Assembly: GCA_027487575.1 (NCBI GenBank)
Contig: JAIYDJ010000049.1
Location: forward strand, 1 to 32,987
DNA length: 32,987 bases
Origin: Rhodobacter sp.
Lineage (GTDB): Bacteria > Pseudomonadota > Alphaproteobacteria > Rhodobacterales > Rhodobacteraceae
Reading direction: 5' to 3'
Shown here: positions 9,994-18,371 of the stretch, piece after piece
How the letters are laid out: each line of letters starts with the position of its first letter
Numbering within the stretch: the stretch's first letter is position 1
Notes under the pieces: generated by a model
What the model saw: the letters and a program-made list of their open reading frames with translations, nothing else
Databases searched by the model: none
What the model was told of the DNA's origin: nothing
Program-made: the position numbers and the translations under genes

Positions 9994-10779
9994 CTAGGCG
10001 GATGCCACCACAGCGCGCCCGGTCAGAACCTTGATCAGGTTCGCCCGATAGGCGGCGGTCCCGTGCAGATCTGCGATCAGGTCATCCGCTGCGACGGTCA
10101 GTCCGGCAAGCGCGCTGGCCGAGAAGTTGGCCGACAGCGCGGCCTCCGCCTCGGTCCAGCGGAAGACGCCGTTGTTCGACGCCCCCGTCACCGCGACCCG
10201 CACGCCCGACGCATGTTTGGCGACGAACACACCAGTCAGGGCAAAGCGGCTGGCCGGCTGGTTGAACTTCAGATAGGCCGCCCGTTCCGGGATCGGGAAG
10301 CTGACGGCGGTGATGATCTCGCCTTCCTCCAGCGCAGTCGAGAACATGCCCTGAAAGTAGTCGTCGGCCTGAATGGACCGCGCGTTGGTCACCACTGTCG
10401 CGCCTGACGCCAGCACTGCCGCCGGATAGCAGGCGGCCGGATCGTTGTTGGCAAGACTGCCGCCGATGGTGCCACGGTTGCGCACCGCAGGGTCACCGAT
10501 GCCGCCCGCCAGCGCCGCCAGCGCCGGATAGGCCCCGGCTTCGCGGGCAACGACGGCATGCGGCGTCGCGGCCCCCACCGTGATCACGCCCCCCGCCACC
10601 GAGACGCCTTTCAGCGCCGCGATACCGGTCAGGCTGACCAGCACCGACGGCGTCGCCAGCCGCTGCTTCATCGTGGGCGTCAGGGTCTGTCCGCCCGACA
10701 GCGCCTGCGCACCGTCCACCGACAGCGCCTTGACCGCATCGGCGACCGTCGAAGGCTTCACGAAATCAAAGTCGATCAT
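9994..10779 (-). CDS. coxM: Molybdenum hydroxylase FAD-binding medium subunit (CoxM/CutM type)
   Basis: The 261-residue product is the flavoprotein subunit of a three-subunit xanthine-oxidase-family hydroxylase. It carries electrons from the iron-sulfur subunit to the quinone or other acceptor through FAD. The two FAD-contact motifs of the family are visible: SGGQTL at residues 28-33 and [13 protein letters not shown] at 104-116. The length is slightly short of the usual 270-290 residues. It is the last gene of the operon, 13 bases after the coxL stop and followed by a terminator hairpin. A G-rich ribosome site (GGGGGG) precedes the ATG. The symbol reflects the family only; the partner CoxL does not have the CO dehydrogenase active-site loop, so the substrate is probably not CO. 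Confidence 0.9.
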   Translation of the reverse strand: MIDFDFVKPSTVADAVKALSVDGAQALSGGQTLTPTMKQRLATPSVLVSLTGIAALKGVSVAGGVITVGAATPHAVVAREAGAYPALAALAGGIGDPAVRNRGTIGGSLANNDPAACYPAAVLASGATVVTNARSIQADDYFQGMFSTALEEGEIITAVSFPIPERAAYLKFNQPASRFALTGVFVAKHASGVRVAVTGASNNGVFRWTEAEAALSANFSASALAGLTVAADDLIADLHGTAAYRANLIKVLTGRAVVASA

Positions 10780-10792
10780 CTGTCCACCCCCC

Positions 10793-13168
10793 TTACGCGT
10801 TCATCGCGGCCCAGACGCGCGACGGCGTCAGGGGCATGTCGATATGGGCAACCTTGTGGCCGCCGCCGTTCAGCGCATCCAGCACCGCGTTCACCACGGC
10901 GGGCGGCGTGCCGATGGCCCCGGCCTCGCCACAGCCCTTCACGCCCAGTGCGTTGTGCGTGCAGGGGGTGGCGCAGGAATGGTCCACCGTGATGAAGGGC
11001 AGATCGTCGGCACGCGGCATGGTGTAATCCATGTAGCTGCCGGTCAGAAGCTGGCCATTGTCGTCATAGACGCCAACCTCGTGCAGCGCCTGACCGATGC
11101 CCTGAACGACGCCGCCGTGCACCTGACCTTCGACGACCATCGGGTTCATCACATTGCCGAAGTCGTCGGCGCAGCAGAACGACAGCACATCGACATGCCC
11201 GGTATCGGCGTCCACCTCGACCTCGCAGACATAGGCGCCGGCGGGGTAGGTGAAGTTGGCGGGGTCATAGAACGCCGTCTCCTCCAGTCCGGGTTCCAGC
11301 GTGGCCAGCGGATAGTTGTGCGGGACATAGGCCGAAAAGGCGATTTCGCCAAAGGTTTTCGACCGGTTGGTGCCCGAAACGGTAAACACGCCATCCGAAA
11401 ACAGGATTTCGCCCTCGACCGATTCCAGCATGTGGGCGGCGATCTTCTTGCCCTTGGTGATCACCTTGTCGACGGCGTTCGACATCGCCTGCCCGCAGAC
11501 CGCAAGCGAGCGCGACCCGTAGGACCCCATCCCGAAGGGGATTTTCGACGTATCGCCATGCACGATTTCGATCATGCTTTCGGGGATGCCCAGCTTGCTG
11601 GACACGATCTGCGCGAACACCGTCTCGTGGCTTTGTCCGTGGCTGTGCGCGCCGACCATGACCGAGACGGTTCCGGTCGCGTTCACCCGCACCGTGGCCG
11701 CATCGAACAGGCCGACCCGGGACCCCAGCACGCCGACAAGGTTCGATGGCGCAATGCCGCAAGCCTCGACCCAGGTCGACAGGCCCAGACCGCGCAGCTT
11801 GCCCTTTGCGGCGGATGCGGCGCGGCGCGCCTCGAACCCGGCCACGTCTGCCATCGCCATCGCCTTGTCCAGCGTCGCGTGGTAATTGCCGATGTCATAG
11901 GCAAGGCCCACGGGCGTTGTGTAGGGGAACATGTCCGGCGTGATGAAGTTCTTCGCGCGCACCTCGAACGGGTTCAACCCCAACTCGCGGCACATCTTGT
12001 CGATCACGCGTTCCAGCGAATAGGTCGCCTCCGGGCGGCCTGCACCGCGATAGGCGTCAACCGGCGCGGTGTTGGTGAAAACGGTTTTCACGTTCACATA
12101 GACATTCGGCACCTTGTACGGACCGGCCATCAGCGTGCCATGCAGGAAGGTCGGGGTCGCGGTCGAGAAGTTCGACAGGTAGGCACCGACGTTGGCCAGC
12201 GTTTCGGTCCGGAAGGCGATGAAGGTTCCGTCCTTTTCGCAGGCAAGTTCGATCCGGGTCACGTGGTCGCGCCCGTGCGCATCGGTCAGAAACGCCTCCG
12301 ACCGGTCCGCCGTCCAGCGCACGGGGCGCTTGATCTGCTTGGCGGCCGCAAGCACCAGTGCCTCTTCGCCATAGTGATAGATCTTCGAGCCGAACCCGCC
12401 GCCCACATCGGGGGCCACGACCGTCAGCTTGTTTTCCGGAATGCCAAGCACGAAGGCCGCGATCAGCAGACGCGTCAGGTGCGGGTTCTGGCTGGTGGTG
12501 GTCAGTTTGTAGTCGCCTGTTCCGGGATAGTATTCCCCGATCGACGACCGCGGTTCCATCGCGTTGGGCACCAGCCGGTTGTTGACCAGTTCCAGCGTGG
12601 TGACATGCGGCGCTGCCTTGATCGCCGCATCGACCGCCGCCCGGTTGTCCTCGATCCAGCCCCAGTCGAAGCACTGGTTGTCGGGAATCTCGTCATGCAC
12701 GCGGTTGTCCGGATTGGCCAGCGCCGCGGCCATGTTCACCACGGCGGGCAGTTCCTCGATCACCGACGCATCGGCAATCGCCTGCGCCGCGTCCTTGGCC
12801 TGATTGTAGGTTTCGGCGATGACAGCGGCATAGGCGTCGCCGACATGGCGCACCTTGCCATGCGCCAGCACCGGGCGCTTGGGCTCGCGCATCGGCGTGC
12901 CATCGCGGCTGTTGATCAGCCAGCCCGCCGGATTGCCGCCGACGGCGGTGAAATCCGCACCGGTGAAGGTGGCAAGCACACCGGGCATCCCGGCAGCCGC
13001 CTCGACGCCGACCCTGACGATCCGGCCATGCGCCACGTTCGACCGCACGAAGACCGCATAGGTCTGCCCGTGCAGCGCCATGTCATCGGTATACACCCCG
13101 GCCCCCGTCAGGAACCGCACATCCTCGCGCCGCTTTACGCTGGCGCCAATCCCGTGATCCTTCGGCAT
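10793..13168 (-). CDS. coxL: Molybdenum hydroxylase large catalytic subunit (form II CoxL-like)
   Basis: The 791-residue product is the molybdopterin-cytosine-dinucleotide-binding catalytic subunit of a xanthine-oxidase-family hydroxylase, of full family length. The active-site loop reads AYRGAGR at residues 372-378. Other visible family landmarks are GGGFGSK (256-262), GSYGSRS (548-554) and the C-terminal GCGEAGAIG with the likely catalytic Glu748. True form I CO dehydrogenases have AYxCSFR, whose cysteine binds copper; that cysteine is absent, so this is the form II (BMS-type) group, which includes enzymes for aldehydes, N-heterocycles and unknown substrates. It sits between coxS (9-base gap) and coxM (13-base gap). 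No maturation genes (coxD, coxE, coxF or xdhC) appear in the window, so maturation must be supplied from elsewhere. Cytoplasmic: no signal peptide seen. Confidence 0.92.
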   Translation of the reverse strand: MPKDHGIGASVKRREDVRFLTGAGVYTDDMALHGQTYAVFVRSNVAHGRIVRVGVEAAAGMPGVLATFTGADFTAVGGNPAGWLINSRDGTPMREPKRPVLAHGKVRHVGDAYAAVIAETYNQAKDAAQAIADASVIEELPAVVNMAAALANPDNRVHDEIPDNQCFDWGWIEDNRAAVDAAIKAAPHVTTLELVNNRLVPNAMEPRSSIGEYYPGTGDYKLTTTSQNPHLTRLLIAAFVLGIPENKLTVVAPDVGGGFGSKIYHYGEEALVLAAAKQIKRPVRWTADRSEAFLTDAHGRDHVTRIELACEKDGTFIAFRTETLANVGAYLSNFSTATPTFLHGTLMAGPYKVPNVYVNVKTVFTNTAPVDAYRGAGRPEATYSLERVIDKMCRELGLNPFEVRAKNFITPDMFPYTTPVGLAYDIGNYHATLDKAMAMADVAGFEARRAASAAKGKLRGLGLSTWVEACGIAPSNLVGVLGSRVGLFDAATVRVNATGTVSVMVGAHSHGQSHETVFAQIVSSKLGIPESMIEIVHGDTSKIPFGMGSYGSRSLAVCGQAMSNAVDKVITKGKKIAAHMLESVEGEILFSDGVFTVSGTNRSKTFGEIAFSAYVPHNYPLATLEPGLEETAFYDPANFTYPAGAYVCEVEVDADTGHVDVLSFCCADDFGNVMNPMVVEGQVHGGVVQGIGQALHEVGVYDDNGQLLTGSYMDYTMPRADDLPFITVDHSCATPCTHNALGVKGCGEAGAIGTPPAVVNAVLDALNGGGHKVAHIDMPLTPSRVWAAMNA

Positions 13169-13177
13169 GTTCCCCCC

Positions 13178-13657
13178 CTATTCCGCTGCCATGACGGACT
13201 GCCCCGAGGCAGCCATCACGGACTTGACGATGTTATGATACCCGGTGCAGCGGCAGATGTTGCCTTCCAGCCCGTGGCGCACCTCGGCCTCGGTCGGGCG
13301 CGGGTTGGCCGCCAGCAGCGCCGCCGCCGACATCACCATGCCCGGCGTGCAGAAGCCGCACTGCAATCCGTGATGGTCCTGAAATGCCTGCTGGATCACC
13401 CCGAGCGATCCGTCCGGATTGGCCATCCCCTCGATCGTGGTAACTTTCGCGCCGGCAATGTCCTGCGCAAACACCGAACAACTTTTGACGGCAACCCCGT
13501 CGACATGGACCACGCAGGACCCGCATTGCGAGGTGTCGCACCCGATATGCGTCCCCGTCAGACCCAACCCTTCGCGCAGATAGGCCGACAGCAACGTCCG
13601 CCCTTCGGTTTCTCGCGATACGGTCACGCCGTTCACCACCATCGTCACTTTGGCCAT
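13178..13657 (-). CDS. coxS: Molybdenum hydroxylase [2Fe-2S] small subunit
   Basis: The 159-residue product carries two [2Fe-2S] clusters that pass electrons from the molybdenum site to FAD. All eight cysteine ligands are present: Cys40, Cys45, Cys48 and Cys60 form the plant-ferredoxin-type cluster ([10 protein letters not shown]), and Cys100, Cys103, Cys135 and Cys137 form the second (CGFC and CRC). The length matches the family. The start has a strong GGGAGGAG ribosome site 8 bases upstream. It lies 38 bases after coxG and 9 bases before coxL, consistent with one transcript and stoichiometric assembly of the S, L and M subunits. Confidence 0.93.
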   Translation of the reverse strand: MAKVTMVVNGVTVSRETEGRTLLSAYLREGLGLTGTHIGCDTSQCGSCVVHVDGVAVKSCSVFAQDIAGAKVTTIEGMANPDGSLGVIQQAFQDHHGLQCGFCTPGMVMSAAALLAANPRPTEAEVRHGLEGNICRCTGYHNIVKSVMAASGQSVMAAE

Positions 13658-13695
13658 TCGGCTCTCCTCCCAGAAATTCCGTGCAACGTTTCTAT

Positions 13696-14217
13696 TCAGC
13701 CGATCAAGCGCTTGAACCAGCCCTTCTTGGTTTCCCCGCCCGCGTCATCGGCCATCGCATCCTCATCCGGACCCGGCGCTTCGATGGCGTTCTGAAACCG
13801 GTCGAAGAACTGCCCGGCCATGTTGCGTGCGAAACCGTCGATGATCCGGCTGCCCAATTGGGCGATCTTGCCCCCGACGCTGGCATCCACATCGTAAGTC
13901 AGCGTCGTCCCCCCGCCATCCGCAGGGGCCATCGTCACGTTGGCGCCACCCTTGGCATAGCCCGCAACGCCGCCCTGCCCCTCACCTGCTATGCGCAGCG
14001 AGCGGCCTTCGACGATGTCGGACAACGTGACCTTTCCCGAAAACCGCGCCTTCACCGGCCCTACTTTCTGGACCACCACCGCCTCGAACCCGTCGACCGC
14101 GCTGCCGGTCAGGCTTTCACAGCCCGGAACGCACTGCCGCAGAACCTCGGGGTTCAACATGGCCGACCATACGACCGACGGTTCGGCCGAAATGTGCCGC
14201 TGTTCAGCCAGTTTCAT
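13696..14217 (-). CDS. coxG: CoxG-like SRPBCC-fold accessory protein
   Basis: The 173-residue product belongs to the CoxG family of SRPBCC (START-like) hydrophobic-pocket proteins that accompany CO-dehydrogenase-type hydroxylases. Family knowledge links CoxG to membrane attachment of the enzyme or delivery of a quinone. The start at 14217 (MKLAEQRHI) was chosen because AGGGG lies 6 bases upstream; the open frame extends 27 codons further up to 14298 without family resemblance. The fold runs through about residue 145. An acidic linker and a short positively charged amphipathic tail ([10 protein letters not shown]) follow, a plausible membrane anchor. It is the first gene of the operon, so the promoter should lie in 14218-14426. 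The family also contains members working with other hydroxylases, so it does not prove CO as substrate. Confidence 0.85.
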   Translation of the reverse strand: MKLAEQRHISAEPSVVWSAMLNPEVLRQCVPGCESLTGSAVDGFEAVVVQKVGPVKARFSGKVTLSDIVEGRSLRIAGEGQGGVAGYAKGGANVTMAPADGGGTTLTYDVDASVGGKIAQLGSRIIDGFARNMAGQFFDRFQNAIEAPGPDEDAMADDAGGETKKGWFKRLIG

Positions 14218-14426
14218 CAGAACCCCTCCCAAGGTCTGATCCGCAAAGCGATTGCAGACTGACCGCAGGTTGCCCCATAAGTTTCCGCCTGTCATCAACG
14301 CACTTGCCTGAAATTGAAAAGGTGATCCCGACGGGACGGGCCGCCTGTCACCCGCGCCGTCACACCGTGCCCGACCGTCGCGCTTTCCGTACGACGAACC
14401 CGCCAGGAACGGCGCGGATCACAGGT

Positions 14427-17400
14427 CTACCGGGATGAGAGATCGCGACCGAACCTGGCAATGCACGCGTCCGCGCTTTTGGCATCCGGATTCATCTGTT
14501 CGGCTTCCAGACGCCGCCGGGTGTTGGAAATCATCTGAAGATAGCCTTCGCGGTATCTTTCGGCGTTCAGTCGAACGTCCTGACGCACAAGGAAGTCCGT
14601 TCCGGCCGTCGCGCCGATCGGCAGGCCAAGTTCATTCGCAACCCAACGGCCCATGACATCAAACTCGCCCAGTCTGACGGCTGAGTCACTCCCTTTCAGA
14701 AGCTGCGGATCAGATTTGACAAGGTCGGCGGCCAAAAGCGCGTGCGTGACGGCCAAACCCTTGTCGCGAACGCCGGCCTGTGTCAGGCCGAACAGGAAGA
14801 CATGCGCGTGCAGCAGATCTCTGGCATATTCCCGATTTGCATCCATGCTGCCGAACGCATCCATCCGCAGCACAAGGGAGTCCTCGAACGGAACGACAGC
14901 CAGATGCGGCTGATCCATTTTCAGGTAGTGCTTGGCAAGGCTTTCGTTTGCAAAGGAAAGATCCCTCGCACGCTCGACAAACTCGGGCGTCATCCGGGTC
15001 AGCAGCCGCCGAATGCAGACGGACCCTTCAAGGGCCCGAAGGGTTTCGGCATCGTTGCCTGTCATCGTGGAGGACAGGAAGTCGCCGATCTTCTTCAGAT
15101 TCCACCCCAACTCGTTCAGCCAGATCAGATCCGTCGGCGCAGCGCTCGCTCCTGCCAGCGAAAGCGAAAGCGCGTTCTGGTAAGCTTTCAGTGCCTTTTC
15201 GGGTTCGTCGAGGTTCTTGAACTGGGTGTCGCCGATCCGCGATTGCAATGTCGACCGGCCGACCTTCCAGGTTGTCGCCAGCGGGTGCGTCGGAAAACCT
15301 TCAAGCAGTGCCTCGCGAAGCCGCAAAGCCGCGGAATAGTTCTCCAGCGCCGTCAACGGCTCGCGGAATCGCGCGTGGTCTCCGGACAGTTCCAGCGCGT
15401 CTGCCAGCCGTGAACCCCGCAACGGATCGTCGGGATCGTCCTCCACCGCCTGCCGCCGAAGGCCCAGCGTCTCGGCGATGGGTGCCGTGGCTTCGTCAAA
15501 CTGCCGGGCTTCCCGCAACGTGGTTCCGCGCGCGAACAGGACCGAGGCCCGCAAGTCCCTGATGCGCTGCACTTCGGAATCTTCCCCCGCGAACAGACCG
15601 ATCTGCGGAAGTTGCATCCAGCGTCCAAGGTAGGTGAACGGTTCGGATTGACCGGTTTGCTGCAGGTCGCCATCCAGCCGGTTGATGAGCCCGTCAATCC
15701 GGTCCAGCACGACGATTTTCGCAGCCGGATCGAAACCGTCCAGATCCTCAAGTTGAAAAGCCATTTCTTCGGTCAGGTTGTCGAGGCTGCCCAAGGCAAC
15801 GTTAAGGCCCCGTTTGGCCCGCAGGGATTCCTGAACGGCAAAGACGAGCAGCAGTGTCAGAACCGAAACCAGCACGGCGGTGGACAGTGCGATCAGCCGC
15901 TGACGCCGTCCGCCACGCCGAAGCGACAGGTCTATATAGTGGCCAAGGTCCTTTCCCAACACAGACCGGCGACGCATGTCCCGCGCAGTCGCAAGCAGCC
16001 GCCCGCTTGGCAAAAGGTATTCTCTGGCGCGGTCGCGGTCAGCCCAGGTGCGCATCAGGCCTTCGATTGCGGCACGGTCCTTCAGGATCGTTGCGCTTTC
16101 CTGAAGGATCGCCGCGGCGCGCTGCCACGCCACCGTGACACGCTCGTGTGCGAACTGGACCGGACCCCGCACCAGAATGACATCGCCCAGTTGCGCCGGT
16201 CCCTCCCGACCGCGGTCGCCCAGCACCCGCACGATCCGGTTCTGGACAAGCGCCGCCAGCAACCGTTGCGAGGCCGGGGTGGGTGCGCAACTCTCGGCCC
16301 GCGTGACGCGCAACGTCCAGAACACTGCCGCCTGCGACCGGCGTTCCTGACCAGAAACCCCCAGATCGACCAGATCGCGCAAAAGGTCCGGCAGACACTC
16401 CTGTGCCGAAGGATCGACACTGGCAAACGCCAGTTCCGTCGATTCCTGGATTGCACCGTCAAGACGGCCGATCTGTTCGTAGTGGCGGAACCGCATGATG
16501 TCGGGCCCGCCTTCATCCTGCATCCTGTCGAACATGCGTTGCAGCGCGAACTGCAACAAAGGCAGCACGTCGCGTTCCCGCGATTCCCGCATCAGAAAGC
16601 GGTCCAGCCGGGCGACCGGGGCATCCTGGCCCCCTGCATCGACCGGTTCGACGGTTCGGGCCAGAATCTTTTCCAGTGGTTCGTCTTCGTGAACGCCTGC
16701 GACAGACTCGTACACGAAGCCCGCAGCAGATGCCGACTCCGTCAGTATCTCGTCAATTTCATCCGGACCGGGGGGTGCAAGATCATAGGTGACGCTTCGG
16801 TCCTTGAGCGCGATCATTTCCCGCGAGATCATCGACCCGTAATGGTCCGCTCTCAACGTGGCCACGACATAAACGCGCTGGCTGGCCAAGGCTTCGATCA
16901 GGCGGGCAAACGCACCCGCATTGCGGCCACCGTCATTGACGAACAGCTCTTCGAGCTGATCCACCAAAAGCAGAAGCCGGACCGGAACCGGTTTGTCGTG
17001 CGACAGCCGCGCCAACAGCGCATGGATCTGACGAACCTCTGCGCGCGCCAGTGTTGCGGCCAGATGGTCCACGCTGTCGAACGGGCGGGTTTCGTCAATC
17101 CCCGGATGGGTCGGCTCCAGCAGTTCCGGCAAGGCCGAACCGAACCCGCCGGGGTCATCCTGTGCCGACCCGGTGACCAGCAGCGCGCGTGCAAGAGAGG
17201 CAAACGGGCCGCCGTTCGGGCCGCCGTCTTCTCCACCCGGACGCATCACGGCAATGCGCCAGTGCTGTGATCGCCCTTCTCCTGCGCTGCCAAGGGTGAC
17301 GCGCGGTGCCACGCCTGCGCGCATCAGCGACGACTTGCCTGATCCGCTGACGCCGCTGATCAGCAGGATTGCCTTCGCCTGCGCCGGTGATGCGTCGGTC

Positions 17401-18215
17401 TGCAGGTCCGACACCGCACCGGCAAACATCTCGATGGCACGGTCGATCTTGCGATCCCGGCCGAAAAACACGGCGTGGTCACGGTATTCGTAGTGTTCCA
17501 GCCCCTTGAAGGGTGACGCTCCATCGGGCAGCCGGTTTCGCTTTAACCCGGACTTTGTCTCGACCCAGTCACGCAGCGAATTGCGCAAGAGCCGCCGGAA
17601 CTCCTGCAGCGGCGGCATGCCTGCAGTCTCGCCATAGCTTCGATACGCCCGGCGGATGCTGCCATCGGGGGCGTGAAACCAACGCCGGAAGAACCGGTCC
17701 ACACCAAGCCATTCACGCGTTTCGCGGGCAGCGCCGTCGGCATCATCGATATCCGAACGGCGCTTGGGCGGATCGGTGCGGCGAAAGGTCAGAACGGTGG
17801 GACCGTTTCCATTCACCCCGGCATCCAGCGCCGTGAGAAGTTCGAACGCGGAACACGACGGAAACGCTTCGCCAAATCCGATCTCTTCGCCGCTGGCTTT
17901 CAGTCCCGGAAGGGCCTGATCCATGGTTGGCAGCGCGGTATCAGGGCTTCCAAGCCGCGACCACAGAATTGCGATGACAAGATCGTAGGACCCGGTCTCT
18001 GGAATGGCACTCTGAAACGACCGATCCGAACCGAACGCCTTTCGGTCCCAGTCAAAGGTGTCGAATTCGAAGTTGGGTCCGAACTGGCGCTCCAACTCGG
18101 TCAGCAAATCCAGGGTGGCCCGCCGTTCCTGGGCCACGTCCCCCGGTGAGGCCAAGAAGATTCGCAGCCGGCGATCGTCAGGCCGCGGGGTCTTCGATGG
18201 AACCACATCAGCCAT
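14427..18215 (-). CDS. DUF4062-like + nSTAND1 NTPase + TM + TPR-like protein
   Basis: A 1262-residue multidomain protein. Residues 16-130 resemble DUF4062 (RIFLASPGDVAQER), a TIR/SEFIR-like Rossmann domain. Residues 234-700 match the nSTAND1 NTPase family: the entry motif SPFKGLEHYEYRDHAVFFGR, a Walker A loop GVSGSGKSS (288-296), a Walker B LLLLVDQLEELF (414-425) and ATLRADHY (452-459). One hydrophobic segment at about 774-794 (LIALSTAVLVSVLTLLLVFA), flanked by arginines, should anchor it in the membrane with the NTPase in the cytoplasm. The rest (885-1240) is helical with TPR-like character. STAND proteins are ligand-triggered oligomerising switches in defence and signalling; the TPR region is the usual sensor and the N-terminal domain the usual effector. 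It is the last gene of a three-gene run. A GAGG ribosome site lies close before the ATG. Function is inferred; no member of known activity is recognised. Confidence 0.85.
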   Translation of the reverse strand: MADVVPSKTPRPDDRRLRIFLASPGDVAQERRATLDLLTELERQFGPNFEFDTFDWDRKAFGSDRSFQSAIPETGSYDLVIAILWSRLGSPDTALPTMDQALPGLKASGEEIGFGEAFPSCSAFELLTALDAGVNGNGPTVLTFRRTDPPKRRSDIDDADGAARETREWLGVDRFFRRWFHAPDGSIRRAYRSYGETAGMPPLQEFRRLLRNSLRDWVETKSGLKRNRLPDGASPFKGLEHYEYRDHAVFFGRDRKIDRAIEMFAGAVSDLQTDASPAQAKAILLISGVSGSGKSSLMRAGVAPRVTLGSAGEGRSQHWRIAVMRPGGEDGGPNGGPFASLARALLVTGSAQDDPGGFGSALPELLEPTHPGIDETRPFDSVDHLAATLARAEVRQIHALLARLSHDKPVPVRLLLLVDQLEELFVNDGGRNAGAFARLIEALASQRVYVVATLRADHYGSMISREMIALKDRSVTYDLAPPGPDEIDEILTESASAAGFVYESVAGVHEDEPLEKILARTVEPVDAGGQDAPVARLDRFLMRESRERDVLPLLQFALQRMFDRMQDEGGPDIMRFRHYEQIGRLDGAIQESTELAFASVDPSAQECLPDLLRDLVDLGVSGQERRSQAAVFWTLRVTRAESCAPTPASQRLLAALVQNRIVRVLGDRGREGPAQLGDVILVRGPVQFAHERVTVAWQRAAAILQESATILKDRAAIEGLMRTWADRDRAREYLLPSGRLLATARDMRRRSVLGKDLGHYIDLSLRRGGRRQRLIALSTAVLVSVLTLLLVFAVQESLRAKRGLNVALGSLDNLTEEMAFQLEDLDGFDPAAKIVVLDRIDGLINRLDGDLQQTGQSEPFTYLGRWMQLPQIGLFAGEDSEVQRIRDLRASVLFARGTTLREARQFDEATAPIAETLGLRRQAVEDDPDDPLRGSRLADALELSGDHARFREPLTALENYSAALRLREALLEGFPTHPLATTWKVGRSTLQSRIGDTQFKNLDEPEKALKAYQNALSLSLAGASAAPTDLIWLNELGWNLKKIGDFLSSTMTGNDAETLRALEGSVCIRRLLTRMTPEFVERARDLSFANESLAKHYLKMDQPHLAVVPFEDSLVLRMDAFGSMDANREYARDLLHAHVFLFGLTQAGVRDKGLAVTHALLAADLVKSDPQLLKGSDSAVRLGEFDVMGRWVANELGLPIGATAGTDFLVRQDVRLNAERYREGYLQMISNTRRRLEAEQMNPDAKSADACIARFGRDLSSR

Positions 18216-18371
18216 TCTACCTCGAACGCACTGGCATCATGCCCCGATCCGCCGCGGCATGCGGACCACCCGGAAGATGATCCGTCGTAACTTGCAGACC
18301 GTCTTCCAATCCCGGCGACCTTCGCCATGATCGACGGACCGGTCGTTGCACACGGGGCTGTGCTTGCGTGA

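Noticed and set aside
10580-13795. 1071-codon plus-strand frame across the cox operon
   Set aside because: The minus strand carries three textbook subunits with all cofactor motifs; the plus frame is R/H/G-rich shadow sequence with no motif.
15612-17270. 552-codon plus-strand frame opposite the nSTAND gene
   Set aside because: The opposite strand has Walker A and B motifs and a coherent domain order; the plus frame shows none.
18348-18363. GCACA/TGTGC hairpin after the RyR-SLOG gene
   Set aside because: Only a 5-bp stem without a T run; too weak to call a terminator.
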